Origin: Streptomyces sp. NBC_00670
Lineage (GTDB): Bacteria > Actinomycetota > Actinomycetes > Streptomycetales > Streptomycetaceae
Direction of reading: 5' to 3'
Assembly (NCBI RefSeq): GCF_036226765.1
Contig: NZ_CP109017.1
Location: 1,999,501 to 2,063,500, forward strand
Length of the DNA stretch: 64,000 nt
Shown: in pieces, positions 26,452 to 35,565 of the stretch
How the letters are laid out: the number at the start of each line of letters is the position of its first letter
Position numbering within the stretch: the stretch's first letter is position 1
Notes under the pieces: generated by a model
The model's input: only the letters and a program-made list of their open reading frames with translations
Told to the model about the DNA's origin: nothing
Database searches by the model: none
Position numbers and translations under genes: made by a program

Positions 26452-27225
26452 TCAACGGCGGGGGCCGAGGGTGGGCGGTGGCGGGTCCGGCGGGGTCGGG
26501 GCGCCGGCGATCCAGTCCTGGAGCCGGCGGCGGGGGCCGTTCCAGCGCCGGTCGTGGCGGTAGGCGCGCAGCCGGGCGCGGGCCCGGGCGCGCGGGCGGC
26601 GGCGGTAGAAGCGGGTGGCCCAGAACGAGCCGGGGCGGGCCAGCCGGACCGCTCCGACGAGCGCGATCAGCGGCACGATCACTCCGAACAGCGCGAGCCG
26701 CGCCTTGCCCTTGCTCAGGGCGAGCAGCGAGAACGCGAAGTTGACGGCGACGCTGACGATGACCCCGCCGCGGTCCCGCAACTCCTGGCCCGTCATGTCG
26801 TTGACGCCGAACGGCAGGAACCCGGCGAGGACCAGCCCGACCAGGGCCGCCGTGACCACCACGACCTCCACGCTCTGCCGTCCGGCCTCGGTCCAGTAGA
26901 CGTCGTCCAGATGCAGGATCAGCGCGAACTCGTCGAGCACCAGCCCCGCGCCGACGCCGAACACCACCGCGAAGGTGCCGGAACCGAAGCCGTGCCTGCC
27001 GCTCGCGACGGCGCCGAAGCCGCCGAGGACGGTGAGGACGACGCCGGGCACCACGTGATGGATGTGCGTCCCGCCCGCGGTGACGTTGCCGAAGGGGCCC
27101 TTGCCGGCCCGGATCATGCGGGTGACGACGCGGGTGAGCAGGAAGGTCAGGACGAAGGCGGCGAGCGCGAGCAGCAGGGGCTGCTTCCCCGGCTCGACGA
27201 TGTTGCGGACCCACCAGTGTCCCAT
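26452..27225 (-). CDS. Integral membrane protein of unknown function
   Basis: The 257-residue protein has about six hydrophobic helices, with the conserved-looking motifs GGTHIHHVVPG in a loop, LVLDEFALILHLDDVYWTEAGR in the middle, and a very basic Pro-rich cytoplasmic tail (RRRPRARARARLRAYRHDRRW). His and acidic residues near membrane boundaries might bind metal or lipid head groups, but that is speculation. TAAAGT six bases before the ATG suggests leaderless transcription. It converges on the MprF-like gene and diverges from cobS. Confidence 0.75.
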   Translation of the reverse strand: MGHWWVRNIVEPGKQPLLLALAAFVLTFLLTRVVTRMIRAGKGPFGNVTAGGTHIHHVVPGVVLTVLGGFGAVASGRHGFGSGTFAVVFGVGAGLVLDEFALILHLDDVYWTEAGRQSVEVVVVTAALVGLVLAGFLPFGVNDMTGQELRDRGGVIVSVAVNFAFSLLALSKGKARLALFGVIVPLIALVGAVRLARPGSFWATRFYRRRPRARARARLRAYRHDRRWNGPRRRLQDWIAGAPTPPDPPPPTLGPRR

Positions 27226-27332
27226 ATGCGCACTTTATTCACTTCGTGGGCTCGCGGCCCGGCGACGGTACGGCGGCCGTGCGGGGCCGTACGGCCTGTC
27301 GGCGTCTCGCGACCGCCCGGTAACCTGCGCCG

Positions 27333-28118
27333 GTGTCCACGACCCCGCGCTCGACCGGCCTCCGCTTCGCCTTCGGCACCCTCACGGTGTTCCCCGTCCA
27401 CGTCACCCGGTGGGACAGGGAGGCCGCGCGGGCTGGGATGCTCTGCGCGCCCCTCGCCGGGCTGGCCGTCGGCGCGGCGGCCGGGTTGCTCGGGGCACTG
27501 CTGGTCCAGATGGGCGCGGGTGCCCTGCTCGCCGCGGTGGCCGCCGTCGCCGTACCGGCCGCGCTGACGCGGGGCCTGCACCTGGACGGGCTCGCCGACA
27601 CCGCGGACGGGCTCGGCAGCGGCAAGCCCGCCGCGGCGGCGCTGGACATCATGAAGCGGTCCGACATCGGACCGTTCGGCGTGCTCACCCTGCTGCTGGT
27701 GCTGCTCGGTCAGGTCGCCGCGCTCGCCCAGGCGTACGGCGCCTCGTGGCAGCGGGGGCTGGTCGCGGCGGCGGTGTCGGCGGCGGCGGCCCGGCTCGCG
27801 CTCACCCTGGCCGCACGGCGGGGGGTGCCCGCGGCCCGCCCGGAGGGGCTGGGCGCGGCGGTGGCGGGGACGGTGCCGCGGGATGCGGCGCTGTGGGTGG
27901 CCGCCGCCACGACCATCCTGGCCGTCGCGGTCGGGGCCGCGCTGGGCGGGACGTACGACGCCGTCCGTACGGGGCTGGCGGTGCCGCTCGCCGTCGGGGC
28001 CGCCGAGCCGCTGCTGCGGCACTGCGTGCGGCGGTTCGGCGGGGTGACGGGGGACGTCTTCGGGGCGCTCGCGGAGACGGCGGGGACGGCGGCGCTGGTG
28101 GTGCTGTCGCTGGGGTGA
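27333..28118 (+). CDS. cobS: Adenosylcobinamide-GDP ribazoletransferase (cobalamin synthase)
   Basis: CobS joins adenosylcobinamide-GDP to alpha-ribazole, the last step of cobalamin assembly, in the membrane. The 261-residue protein is highly hydrophobic and has the signature LHLDGLADTADGLGSG followed by DIMKRSDIGPFG. GTG start, with TAACCT six bases upstream (leaderless type). Together with cobU and cobT it completes the nucleotide-loop pathway within 8 kb, though the three are not one operon. Confidence 0.93.
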   Translation: MSTTPRSTGLRFAFGTLTVFPVHVTRWDREAARAGMLCAPLAGLAVGAAAGLLGALLVQMGAGALLAAVAAVAVPAALTRGLHLDGLADTADGLGSGKPAAAALDIMKRSDIGPFGVLTLLLVLLGQVAALAQAYGASWQRGLVAAAVSAAAARLALTLAARRGVPAARPEGLGAAVAGTVPRDAALWVAAATTILAVAVGAALGGTYDAVRTGLAVPLAVGAAEPLLRHCVRRFGGVTGDVFGALAETAGTAALVVLSLG

Positions 28119-28139
28119 CTTCCCGGTTCCCGGCCCGGC

Positions 28140-28955
28140 TCAGCAGGCCTTGCGCCAGGCGTCCAGGGCGTAGTGCTTGCGCAGGGAGCTCAGCCTCAGC
28201 TTCCGGGACCGCGCGCAGAAGTCGTCGGTCGACAGCTCGTACTCGACGTGGAAGACCGCCTTGCCGGCCGCGATGAACGGCTTGAGCTTGTCGCACTCGT
28301 CGTACTGGGCGCACTGCTCGTTGACCGCGAAGTCGAAGTCGCCGACGAGGCGGGGGATCTGGTCGAGGTCGTTCTTCAGGCCGACGGCCATGCCGCGCTC
28401 GTGGGCCAGCCTGGCGATCAGGCGGTTGTAGCGGAGCTGGTCGGTGGCGGTGAGGTCGAAGCCGGTGCGGTTCCTGTAGCCGTCCATGTTGTCGGGTTCG
28501 ACGGCGTCGAAGCCCTTCTTGGCGCACATGTCGAGGCGGGCGGACATGAGGGGTTCGAGGAGGTCGGTGCGGCGGATGTCGAGCCAGCGTTCGCCCTTCC
28601 AGCCGTTGCCGCGGCCGAGGACGGACTTGGGGAACTCGTCCGCGTCCGGGCGGAAGTCCTCCCAGGCGCCGGTGGAGAGGTAGCAGATCACCTTGCGGTG
28701 GGCGTGGTGGAGGGTGGCGACGGTGGAGGTGGGGTGGTCGAAGCCGTCGATGTCGTAGACGGGGGCGTCGACGGTGGTGTCGAGGTGGCCGCTGAGCTGC
28801 CACTGCCAGGGAGTGGCGGGGGCGGGGTGCCAGACGGCTCCGCCGGTGTCCTTGTCCGTGTCGTTGCCGTTGGCGTTGTCGTGCGCGGGGGCGCAGGCGG
28901 TGAGGAGGGTGAGGAGAAGCGCGAGCAGCACGGGCCGCGAACCCGGACGAATCAT
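28140..28955 (-). CDS. GH114-type endo-alpha-1,4-polygalactosaminidase lipoprotein
   Basis: The 271-residue secreted lipoprotein (lipobox LTAC) has the GH114 TIM-barrel pattern: WQWQLSGHLDTTVDAPVYDIDGFD, VICYLSTGAWEDFRPD, LDMCAKKGFDAVEPDNMDGY and LAHERGMAVGLKNDLDQ. Family members cleave galactosaminogalactan-type polymers or are uncharacterised. The ATG at 28955 is preferred over a TTG at 28964; TAGGTT lies eight bases upstream on its strand. It converges on cobS, with a gap of 21 bases, and diverges from pepA. Confidence 0.85.
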   Translation of the reverse strand: MIRPGSRPVLLALLLTLLTACAPAHDNANGNDTDKDTGGAVWHPAPATPWQWQLSGHLDTTVDAPVYDIDGFDHPTSTVATLHHAHRKVICYLSTGAWEDFRPDADEFPKSVLGRGNGWKGERWLDIRRTDLLEPLMSARLDMCAKKGFDAVEPDNMDGYRNRTGFDLTATDQLRYNRLIARLAHERGMAVGLKNDLDQIPRLVGDFDFAVNEQCAQYDECDKLKPFIAAGKAVFHVEYELSTDDFCARSRKLRLSSLRKHYALDAWRKAC

Positions 28956-29327
28956 GATCCCCAAACCTACCGGTTGGGGGAACCGAAGGGTTTTCCGCCC
29001 CCGCCGCCCTTACCCTCCCCGTCCTTGACAAGGGGCTCCGCCCCTTGGACCCCGGAGAGCTCGGGTGGGTGGGGTTGAGTGGGGAGTGCGGGTGGGTGGG
29101 AACTGCGCACGGGGTCCAAGGGGCGGAGCCCCTTGAAGGGACGGGAAGGGCGGTAGGGGCGGCGGGGGCGAAACCCTCTTGGGGCGAGACCGGCGCGTAG
29201 GCTGCGGCGTGGCACATGACCGGGCCGGTCGGGGCCAGTGCGCACCGCGGATCTAGGGTCTACACCGGGCGGTCGACCCCATCCGTTCGGCCACAGAACA
29301 CTTAAACGGAAGCGAGAATTCACCACC
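28956..29327. other. GH114 / pepA intergenic region
   Basis: This 372-base gap holds repeat copy 5 (28996-29171) and, nearer pepA, a TAGGGT hexamer (29254-29259) that could be the -10 of pepA with a leader of about 60 bases. It is the only place in this window where a repeat copy lies between divergent starts. Confidence 0.55.
28996..29171. repeat. Dispersed inverted repeat copy 5 (type II, core decayed)
   Basis: Outer arms are recognisable at both ends (CCGCCCCCGCCGCCCTTACC and its partner), and both inner flanks carry AAGGGGCTCCGCCCCTT or its complement. The central core is lost except for GGGAACTGCGC; it is replaced by GT-rich sequence (GGGTGGGTGGGGTTGAG). Confidence 0.8.
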
Positions 29328-30866
29328 GTGACTGCTCTCACTCTCAGCACCGCCACCGCGTCCGGCCTCCGCGCCGACGCGTTCGTGGTCGGTGTCGCGA
29401 AGGGCACCGGAGGCCCGGTCGTCGCACCGGGCGCCGAAGCCGTCGACACGGCGTACGACGGCACACTCGCCACCGTGCTCGAGACCCTCGGCGCCACCGG
29501 CGCCGAGGGCGAGGTGACGAAGCTGCCGGCCCCCGCCGGCTTCAAGGCCCCCGTCGTCGTGGCCGTCGGCCTGGGCCCCGAGCCCGAGCAGGACGCGTCG
29601 TACTCCGCGGAGACCCTCCGCCGCGCCGCCGGCACCGCCGCCCGCGCGCTCGCCGGCTCCCGCAAGGCCGCCTTCGCGCTCCCCCTCACCGACGCCGCCG
29701 ACCTCGGTGCCGTCGCCGAGGGCGTGCTGCTCGGCGCGTACGCCTTCGACGCGTACAAGGAGACGGGCCGGGGCGGGAAGAACGCCAAGAACGGCAAGGC
29801 CCCCCTCGCGGAGGCCACCCTGCTCGGCGGCAAGTCCCGCGACAAGGCCCACAAGGCCGCGCTCGCCCGGGCCACCGCCGTCGCCGAGGAGCTCAACCGC
29901 GCCCGCGACCTCGTCAACACCCCGCCGAACGACCTCACCCCGCAGGGGTTCGCCGCGCTCGCGCAGACCGCGGCCAAGGAGCACGGCCTCAAGATCCAGG
30001 TGCTCGACGAGAAGGCGCTCGCCAAGGGCGGTTACGGCGGCATCCTCGGCGTCGGCGTCGGCTCCGCCGTCCCGCCGCGTCTGGTGAAGCTGTCGTACAC
30101 CCCCGCCAAGGGCGCCCGGTCGGCCAAGCACCTCGCCTTCGTCGGCAAGGGCATCACTTACGACTCGGGCGGCATCTCGCTCAAGCCGGCCGGCCACAAC
30201 GAGACGATGAAGTGCGACATGGCCGGCGCCGCCGCCGTGTTCGCCGCCGTCGTCACGGCCGCGCGGCTCGGCCTCGACGTCAAGGTCACCGGCTGGCTGG
30301 CGCTCGCCGAGAACATGCCCTCCGGCTCCGCCACCCGCCCGGGTGATGTGCTGCGCATGTACAGCGGCAAGACGGTGGAGGTCCTCAACACCGACGCCGA
30401 GGGCCGGCTGGTGCTCGCCGACGCGCTGTGGGCGGCCTCCGAGGAGGAGCCGGACGCGATCGTCGACGTGGCCACGCTGACCGGCGCGATGATGCTGGCG
30501 CTGGGCAGCCGCACCTTTGGTGTCATGGCCAACGACGACGCCTTCCGCTCCGCGGTGCACGAGGCGGCCGAGGAGGTCGGCGAGCCGGCCTGGCCGATGC
30601 CGCTGCCGGAGCACCTGCGCAAGGCCGGGGACTCCCAGGTCGCCGACCTCTCGAACATGGGCGAGCGGATGGGCGGCGGTCTGTTCGCCGGTCTCTTCCT
30701 GCGCGAGTTCGTGGGCGAGGGCATCACCTGGGCGCACCTGGACATCGCCGGTCCCGCGTTCAACGAGGGCGCCCCGTTCGGCTACACCCCGAAGGGCGGC
30801 ACGGGTACGGCCGTGCGCACGCTGGTCCGGCTCGCGGAGCTGACGGCGGCGGGCGACCTGGGCTGA
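29328..30866 (+). CDS. pepA: Leucyl aminopeptidase (M17)
   Basis: PepA is a cytosolic di-zinc/manganese aminopeptidase that completes peptide turnover. The 512-residue protein has the metal and catalytic motifs VGKGITYDSGGISLKP and NTDAEGRLVLADAL, and a C-terminal FNEGAPFGYTPKGGTG typical of the family. The GTG at 29328 fits the conserved TALTLSTA start; an upstream in-frame extension to 29238 crosses the probable promoter. It is followed by a strong terminator and then lpdA. Confidence 0.94.
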   Translation: MTALTLSTATASGLRADAFVVGVAKGTGGPVVAPGAEAVDTAYDGTLATVLETLGATGAEGEVTKLPAPAGFKAPVVVAVGLGPEPEQDASYSAETLRRAAGTAARALAGSRKAAFALPLTDAADLGAVAEGVLLGAYAFDAYKETGRGGKNAKNGKAPLAEATLLGGKSRDKAHKAALARATAVAEELNRARDLVNTPPNDLTPQGFAALAQTAAKEHGLKIQVLDEKALAKGGYGGILGVGVGSAVPPRLVKLSYTPAKGARSAKHLAFVGKGITYDSGGISLKPAGHNETMKCDMAGAAAVFAAVVTAARLGLDVKVTGWLALAENMPSGSATRPGDVLRMYSGKTVEVLNTDAEGRLVLADALWAASEEEPDAIVDVATLTGAMMLALGSRTFGVMANDDAFRSAVHEAAEEVGEPAWPMPLPEHLRKAGDSQVADLSNMGERMGGGLFAGLFLREFVGEGITWAHLDIAGPAFNEGAPFGYTPKGGTGTAVRTLVRLAELTAAGDLG

Positions 30867-30874
30867 GTCCCGCC

Positions 30875-30917
30875 CGCGCACGGAGGGGCCCGCCTCGTGC
30901 GGGCCCCTCCGTGCGCG
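30875..30917 (+). terminator. Terminator after pepA
   Basis: A perfect 19-base stem (30875-30893 with 30899-30917, loop CTCGT) starts nine bases after the pepA stop. There is no U-tract. Confidence 0.8.
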
Positions 30918-30918
30918 G

Positions 30919-30973
30919 TCACACGTGAGGCCCCGGCTCGGTCACAAGTGAGCGTGGGGTGTCTCACACCCCA
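30919..30973 (+). promoter_or_regulatory. Palindrome cluster upstream of lpdA
   Basis: Two TCACnnGTGA palindromes (30919-30928 and 30942-30951, 23 bases apart) are followed by TGGGGTGT-CTC-ACACCCCA (30955-30973). They lie about 150-200 bases before lpdA. The repeated half-sites suggest a dimeric regulator binding at two turns of the helix. Confidence 0.45.
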
Positions 30974-31119
30974 GCCCCGCGTCTCGTACCGCGGCGACAA
31001 GTGCGAAGATGGGGCACGGCAGGACAGGGCCCCATCCGAGGGCCGAAGAACGAGCGGCCGGACACCAGCCGTCAGCCGGTCACCGACGACCGGTGGCGCA
31101 CATGCATGGAGGACGTGAC

Positions 31120-32508
31120 GTGGCGAACGACGCCAGCACCGTTTTCGACCTAGTGATCCTCGGCGGTGGTAGCGGTGGTTACGCCGCGGCCCTGCGCGGG
31201 GCGCAGCTGGGCCTGGACGTCGCCCTGATCGAGAAGGACAAGGTCGGCGGTACCTGCCTGCACCGGGGTTGCATCCCCACCAAGGCCCTGCTGCACGCGG
31301 GCGAGATCGCCGACCAGGCCCGCGAGAGCGAGGCCGTCGGCGTCAAGGCGACCTTCGAGGGCATCGACATCGCGGGCGTCCACAAGTACAAGGACGGGGT
31401 CATCTCCGGCCTGTACAAGGGCCTGCAGGGCCTGGTCGCCTCCCGCAAGGTGACGTACATCGAGGGTGAGGGCCGGCTGTCCTCCCCGACCTCGGTGGAT
31501 GTCAACGGACAGCGGATCCAGGGCCGGCACGTCCTGCTGGCGACCGGCTCCGTGCCGAAGTCGCTGCCGGGCCTGAACATCGACGGCGACCGGATCATCT
31601 CCTCCGACCACGCCCTCGTGCTGGACCGCGTGCCGAAGTCCGCAGTCATCCTGGGCGGCGGCGTCATCGGCGTCGAGTTCGCCTCCGCGTGGAAGTCCTT
31701 CGGCACCGACGTGACGATCGTCGAGGGTCTGAAGCACCTCGTCCCGGTCGAGGACGAGAACTCCTCCAAGCTGCTGGAGCGCGCCTTCCGCAAGCGCGGC
31801 ATCAAGTTCAACCTGGGCACCTTCTTCCAGAAGGCGGAGTACACCCAGGACGGTGTCAAGGTCACCCTCGCCGACGGCAAGGAGTTCGAGGCCGAGGTCC
31901 TCCTCGTCGCCATCGGCCGCGGCCCGGTCTCGCAGGGCCTGGGCTACGAGGAGGCCGGGGTCGCCATGGACCGCGGCTACGTCCTCGTCGACGAGTACAT
32001 GCGCACCAACGTGCCCACCATCTCCGCCGTCGGCGACCTGGTCCCGACCCTCCAGCTCGCGCACGTCGGCTTCGCCGAGGGCATCCTGGTGGCGGAGCGG
32101 CTGGCCGGTCTGAAGACCGTGCCGATCGACTACGACGGTGTCCCCCGGGTGACGTACTGCCACCCCGAGGTCGCCTCCGTGGGCATCACCGAGGCCAAGG
32201 CCAAGGAGATCTACGGTGCGGACAAGGTCGTCGCCCTGAAGTACAACCTGGCCGGCAACGGCCGGAGCAAGATCCTCCAGACCTCGGGCGAGATCAAGCT
32301 CGTCCAGGTCAAGGACGGTGCGGTGGTCGGCGTGCACATGGTGGGCGACCGCATGGGCGAGCAGGTCGGCGAGGCCCAGCTGATCTACAACTGGGAGGCG
32401 CTGCCGGCCGAGGTGGCCCAGCTCATCCACGCCCACCCGACGCAGAGCGAGGCGCTCGGCGAGGCCCACCTGGCCCTGGCCGGCAAGCCGCTGCACGCCC
32501 ACGACTGA
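31120..32508 (+). CDS. lpdA: Dihydrolipoamide dehydrogenase (E3)
   Basis: LpdA reoxidises the lipoyl groups of 2-oxoacid dehydrogenase complexes, passing electrons to NAD. The 462-residue flavoprotein has the FAD motif ILGGGSGGYAAALRG, the redox disulfide Cys46-Cys51 in GGTCLHRGC, an NAD-binding ILGGGVIGVEFASAW and the C-terminal catalytic His-Glu in HAHPTQSEALGEA. The GTG at 31120 has GGAGG at 31108-31112. It is followed after 57 bases by sucB, its partner E2. Confidence 0.96.
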   Translation: MANDASTVFDLVILGGGSGGYAAALRGAQLGLDVALIEKDKVGGTCLHRGCIPTKALLHAGEIADQARESEAVGVKATFEGIDIAGVHKYKDGVISGLYKGLQGLVASRKVTYIEGEGRLSSPTSVDVNGQRIQGRHVLLATGSVPKSLPGLNIDGDRIISSDHALVLDRVPKSAVILGGGVIGVEFASAWKSFGTDVTIVEGLKHLVPVEDENSSKLLERAFRKRGIKFNLGTFFQKAEYTQDGVKVTLADGKEFEAEVLLVAIGRGPVSQGLGYEEAGVAMDRGYVLVDEYMRTNVPTISAVGDLVPTLQLAHVGFAEGILVAERLAGLKTVPIDYDGVPRVTYCHPEVASVGITEAKAKEIYGADKVVALKYNLAGNGRSKILQTSGEIKLVQVKDGAVVGVHMVGDRMGEQVGEAQLIYNWEALPAEVAQLIHAHPTQSEALGEAHLALAGKPLHAHD

Positions 32509-32565
32509 CCACCCTCGGTCGACGACAACAGACTTCCGCACTTCCGTTAAGGAGCAACCGAAACC

Positions 32566-34371
32566 ATGGCGGTTTCCGTAACCCTTCCGGCGCTCGGTGA
32601 GAGCGTCACCGAGGGCACTGTCACCCGCTGGCTGAAGGCCGAGGGCGAGCGCGTCGAGGCCGACGAGCCGCTGCTCGAGGTGTCGACCGACAAGGTCGAC
32701 ACCGAGATCCCCTCGCCGGCCGCCGGTGTGCTGTCCTCCATCAAGGTCGCCGAGGACGAGACGGTCGAGGTCGGCGCCGAGCTGGCCGTCATCGACGACG
32801 GCTCCGGCGCCCCGGCCGCGGCTCCCGCGCCCGCCGCCGAGCCCGAGCCGCAGCCCGAGCCCGCGCCCCAGCCCGCCGCGGCCGCGCCCTCCACCGAGCA
32901 GGCCGCGCCCGCCCCGGCGCCGTCCCCCGAGGCCGCCGCCGGCGGCGGTTCCGCCGAGGGCACCGACGTGGTGCTCCCGGCGCTCGGCGAGTCGGTCACC
33001 GAGGGCACGGTGACCCGCTGGCTGAAGGAGGTCGGCGAGTCCGTCGAGGCCGACGAGCCGCTGCTCGAGGTCTCCACGGACAAGGTCGACACCGAGATCC
33101 CGGCGCCCGCCTCCGGCGTGCTGCTCGAGATCGTGGTCGGCGAGGACGAGACGGCCGAGGTCGGCGCGAAGCTGGCCGTCATCGGTCAGCCGGGTGCCGC
33201 CCCGGCGGCGGCGCCGGCCGCCCCCGCCGCCCCGGCCCAGCCCGAGCCCACCCCGGCGCCCGCGCCGGCCCCGGCCCCGGCTCCCGCCCCGGCTCCGCAG
33301 GCCGCCGCCCCGGCGCCCGCCCCGCAGGCGCCGACCACGCCGGCCCCGCAGGTCCAGGAGACCCCGGCCCCCGCGCCGGCCCCGGCCGCCCCGGCTCCGG
33401 CTCCCGCCCCGGCCCCGGCTCCGGCCGCGACCGCCGGTGGCGACGGCGCCTACGTGACCCCGCTGGTGCGCAAGCTCGCCGCCGAGAACGGCGTCGACCT
33501 GGGCTCCGTCAAGGGCACCGGCGTCGGCGGCCGGATCCGCAAGCAGGACGTGCTCGCCGCCGCCGAGGCCGCGAAGGCCGCCGCCCCGGCGCCGGCCGCC
33601 GCTGCCGCCCCGTCGACGGCGAAGAAGGCCCCGAAGCTCGAGGTCTCCCCGCTGCGCGGCCAGACCGTGAAGATGCCGCGGATCCGCAAGGTCATCGGCG
33701 ACAACATGGTCAAGGCCCTGCACGAGCAGGCCCAGCTGTCCTCGGTGGTCGAGGTCGACGTCACCCGGCTGATGCGGCTGCGCGCCCAGGCGAAGGACTC
33801 CTTCGTGGCGCGCGAGGGCGTCAAGCTCTCCCCGATGCCGTTCTTCGTCAAGGCGGCGGCCCAGGCGCTGAAGGCCCACCCGGTCATCAACGCCAAGATC
33901 AACGAGGCCGAGGGGACCATCACCTACTTCGACTCCGAGAGCATCGGGATCGCGGTGGACTCCGAGAAGGGCCTGATGACCCCGGTCATCAAGCACGCGG
34001 GCGACCTCAACATCGCCGGTATCGCCAAGGCCACCGCCGAGCTCGCGGGCAAGGTCCGGGCCAACAAGATCACCCCGGACGAGCTGTCCGGCGCGACCTT
34101 CACCATCTCCAACACCGGCTCGCGCGGCGCGCTGTTCGACACGATCATCGTGCCGCCGGGTCAGGTCGCCATCCTCGGCATCGGCGCCACGGTCAAGCGC
34201 CCGGCCGTCATCGAGACGGAGGAGGGTACGGTCATCGGCGTCCGCGACATGACGTACCTGACGCTGTCCTACGACCACCGTCTGGTGGACGGCGCCGACG
34301 CGGCCCGTTACCTGACCGCGGTCAAGGCGATCCTGGAGGCGGGCGAGTTCGAGGTCGAGCTGGGCCTTTGA
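32566..34371 (+). CDS. sucB: Dihydrolipoamide acyltransferase (E2) with two lipoyl domains
   Basis: This E2 core transfers acyl groups to CoA. It has lipoyl domain 1 (lipoyl Lys43 in STDKVDTEI), lipoyl domain 2 (Lys173, same motif), long Ala/Pro linkers, a peripheral subunit-binding domain (about 295-335, [22 protein letters not shown]) and a catalytic domain ending in [15 protein letters not shown] with His571 and Asp575. Annotated sucB by habit, but in actinobacteria this E2 commonly serves the pyruvate complex, and aceE lies just downstream. The two lipoyl domains are nearly identical in DNA and protein. Confidence 0.93.
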   Translation: MAVSVTLPALGESVTEGTVTRWLKAEGERVEADEPLLEVSTDKVDTEIPSPAAGVLSSIKVAEDETVEVGAELAVIDDGSGAPAAAPAPAAEPEPQPEPAPQPAAAAPSTEQAAPAPAPSPEAAAGGGSAEGTDVVLPALGESVTEGTVTRWLKEVGESVEADEPLLEVSTDKVDTEIPAPASGVLLEIVVGEDETAEVGAKLAVIGQPGAAPAAAPAAPAAPAQPEPTPAPAPAPAPAPAPAPQAAAPAPAPQAPTTPAPQVQETPAPAPAPAAPAPAPAPAPAPAATAGGDGAYVTPLVRKLAAENGVDLGSVKGTGVGGRIRKQDVLAAAEAAKAAAPAPAAAAAPSTAKKAPKLEVSPLRGQTVKMPRIRKVIGDNMVKALHEQAQLSSVVEVDVTRLMRLRAQAKDSFVAREGVKLSPMPFFVKAAAQALKAHPVINAKINEAEGTITYFDSESIGIAVDSEKGLMTPVIKHAGDLNIAGIAKATAELAGKVRANKITPDELSGATFTISNTGSRGALFDTIIVPPGQVAILGIGATVKRPAVIETEEGTVIGVRDMTYLTLSYDHRLVDGADAARYLTAVKAILEAGEFEVELGL

Positions 34372-34395
34372 TCCTCAACGCCTGATCGGTGCACA

Positions 34396-34433
34396 CGGTG
34401 CCCCCGCCCGGAACACTCCGGGCGGGGGCACCG
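34396..34433 (+). terminator. Terminator after sucB
   Basis: A perfect 17-base stem (34396-34412, 34417-34433) with loop ACAC closes the lpdA-sucB unit. Confidence 0.8.
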
Positions 34434-34554
34434 TCGTTGTCGGCGCCGTCCGGGCCGCCGTGCGGGTCGTTGCATCCGGCAACGGCGTGTGCGTCTCGTC
34501 TCACCTGCGGGTGAGCGCCCCCGTGCGCCCTTCCGCGCGGCGCGTACGGCCTTA

Positions 34555-34570
34555 TTGTCTAAACGTCAAA
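34555..34570 (+). promoter_or_regulatory. AT-rich promoter/operator candidate for the GntR gene
   Basis: TTGTCTAAACGTCAAA stands out from GC-rich surroundings 56 bases before the GntR start. TTGTC and GTCAA are imperfect inverted arms, as expected for an autoregulatory site; TATTGT (34553-34558) could be a -10. Confidence 0.35.
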
Positions 34571-34625
34571 CGCCCCGGGGGCCCGACGGTCCTGTCCGGG
34601 CCGTCCAGCAACCTACGGAGCCCTC

Positions 34626-35249
34626 ATGACCGCGCCCGTCGTCCACTCGCTGCGCGAACAGATCCGCGAGCACATCGTGGAGGGGATCGTCAGCGGGCGC
34701 TGGAAGCCGGGCGAGCGGATCGTGGAGCGGCGGATCGCCACGGAGCTGGAGGTCAGCCAGACTCCCGTGCGGGAGGCGCTGCGGGAGCTGGAGTCGCTGC
34801 GGCTGATCGAGTCCGCGCCGAACAAGGGCGTCCGGGTGCGGAACCTGACGGCGGCGGACCTGGAGGAGAGCTACCCCGTACGGGCCGGCCTGGAGGCGAT
34901 CGCCGCGGAGCTGGCGGCGGAGCGGCTGGCGCTGGACTGCTCCGCGCTCGAACCCCACGTGGCCGCGCTGTACGCGGCCGACCGGATGGCCGACGGCACG
35001 GGGCAGGTGCGGCACACGGTCGGCTTCCACCGGGAGCTGGTGCGGGCGGCCGGTAACTCGGTGCTGCTGCACACGTGGGAGGGGCTGGGCATCGAGGTGT
35101 TCACGGCACTGTCGATACGGTGGCTGGGGACGGTGCAGCAGTCGTACGCGGAGGAACACGAGGAGCTGGTCGCGGCGTTCCGTCGTCGTGACCCGAGGAT
35201 CGCGGACCTGGTCAAGTCCCACGTATTGGGCTGCGCACCGCGCGCGTAG
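34626..35249 (+). CDS. GntR-family regulator (FadR/FCD subfamily)
   Basis: The 207-residue protein has an N-terminal winged helix (about 5-75, with QTPVREALRELESLRLIES) and an all-helical FCD ligand-binding domain (VRAGLEAIAAELAAE, RHTVGFHRELVRAAGNSVLL), the type that senses small carboxylates such as pyruvate, lactate or fatty acyl-CoA. E. coli PdhR, the pyruvate-sensing repressor of aceEF-lpd, belongs to the same subfamily. Its place between sucB and aceE makes control of the dehydrogenase genes likely; this is inference from context. Confidence 0.9.
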   Translation: MTAPVVHSLREQIREHIVEGIVSGRWKPGERIVERRIATELEVSQTPVREALRELESLRLIESAPNKGVRVRNLTAADLEESYPVRAGLEAIAAELAAERLALDCSALEPHVAALYAADRMADGTGQVRHTVGFHRELVRAAGNSVLLHTWEGLGIEVFTALSIRWLGTVQQSYAEEHEELVAAFRRRDPRIADLVKSHVLGCAPRA

Positions 35250-35285
35250 GGGTTCGTCGTCGGCCGCGGGCCGTGGGGGCCATTC

Positions 35286-35428
35286 GCGCAGTTCCCCGCG
35301 CCCCTATAAAGCTGGGGGCGCCCCCGGCTTTTAGGGGCGCGGGACTGTGTCGATATGCGGCTCCGCCGCGCGGGCGCGACCAGCCACGACGCAGCCGCAC
35401 CCGCCAACGAACCCCACCCCCCGAGCTC
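35286..35428. repeat. Dispersed inverted repeat copy 6 (type I)
   Basis: The left core arm is intact (35286-35305), with the inner AAAGC...GCTTT stem. The right core arm is decayed (AGGGGCGCGGGACTGTGTCG). The right outer arm CCAGCCACGACGCAGCCGCA and terminal CCGAGCTC are kept. Confidence 0.8.
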
Positions 35429-35565
35429 TCCCGCGCGCCCGGGGTCGACGAGGGGCACCCCCTGTCACCTGCGCAAACCCCCGGAGGGAACCGTCACCCC
35501 GTGCCACCGTCGGAGACACCCCGTGCCGACTTTCTCGGAATCAAGATGTTTTGCCCCTCAACCCT

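Noticed and set aside
20628-28118. A cobalamin riboswitch before cobU, cobT or cobS
   Set aside because: I looked for the conserved B12-box-like sequence and found none; the gaps are short and several genes appear leaderless.
30919-30951. TCACnnGTGA sites as BldD boxes
   Set aside because: BldD sites have a five-base centre between the half-sites; here the centre is two bases.
31150-34278. A 1042-residue open frame antisense to lpdA and sucB
   Set aside because: In DNA this GC-rich, antisense frames stay open because stop codons are rare; the sense strand encodes two clear enzymes and the antisense product is low-complexity.
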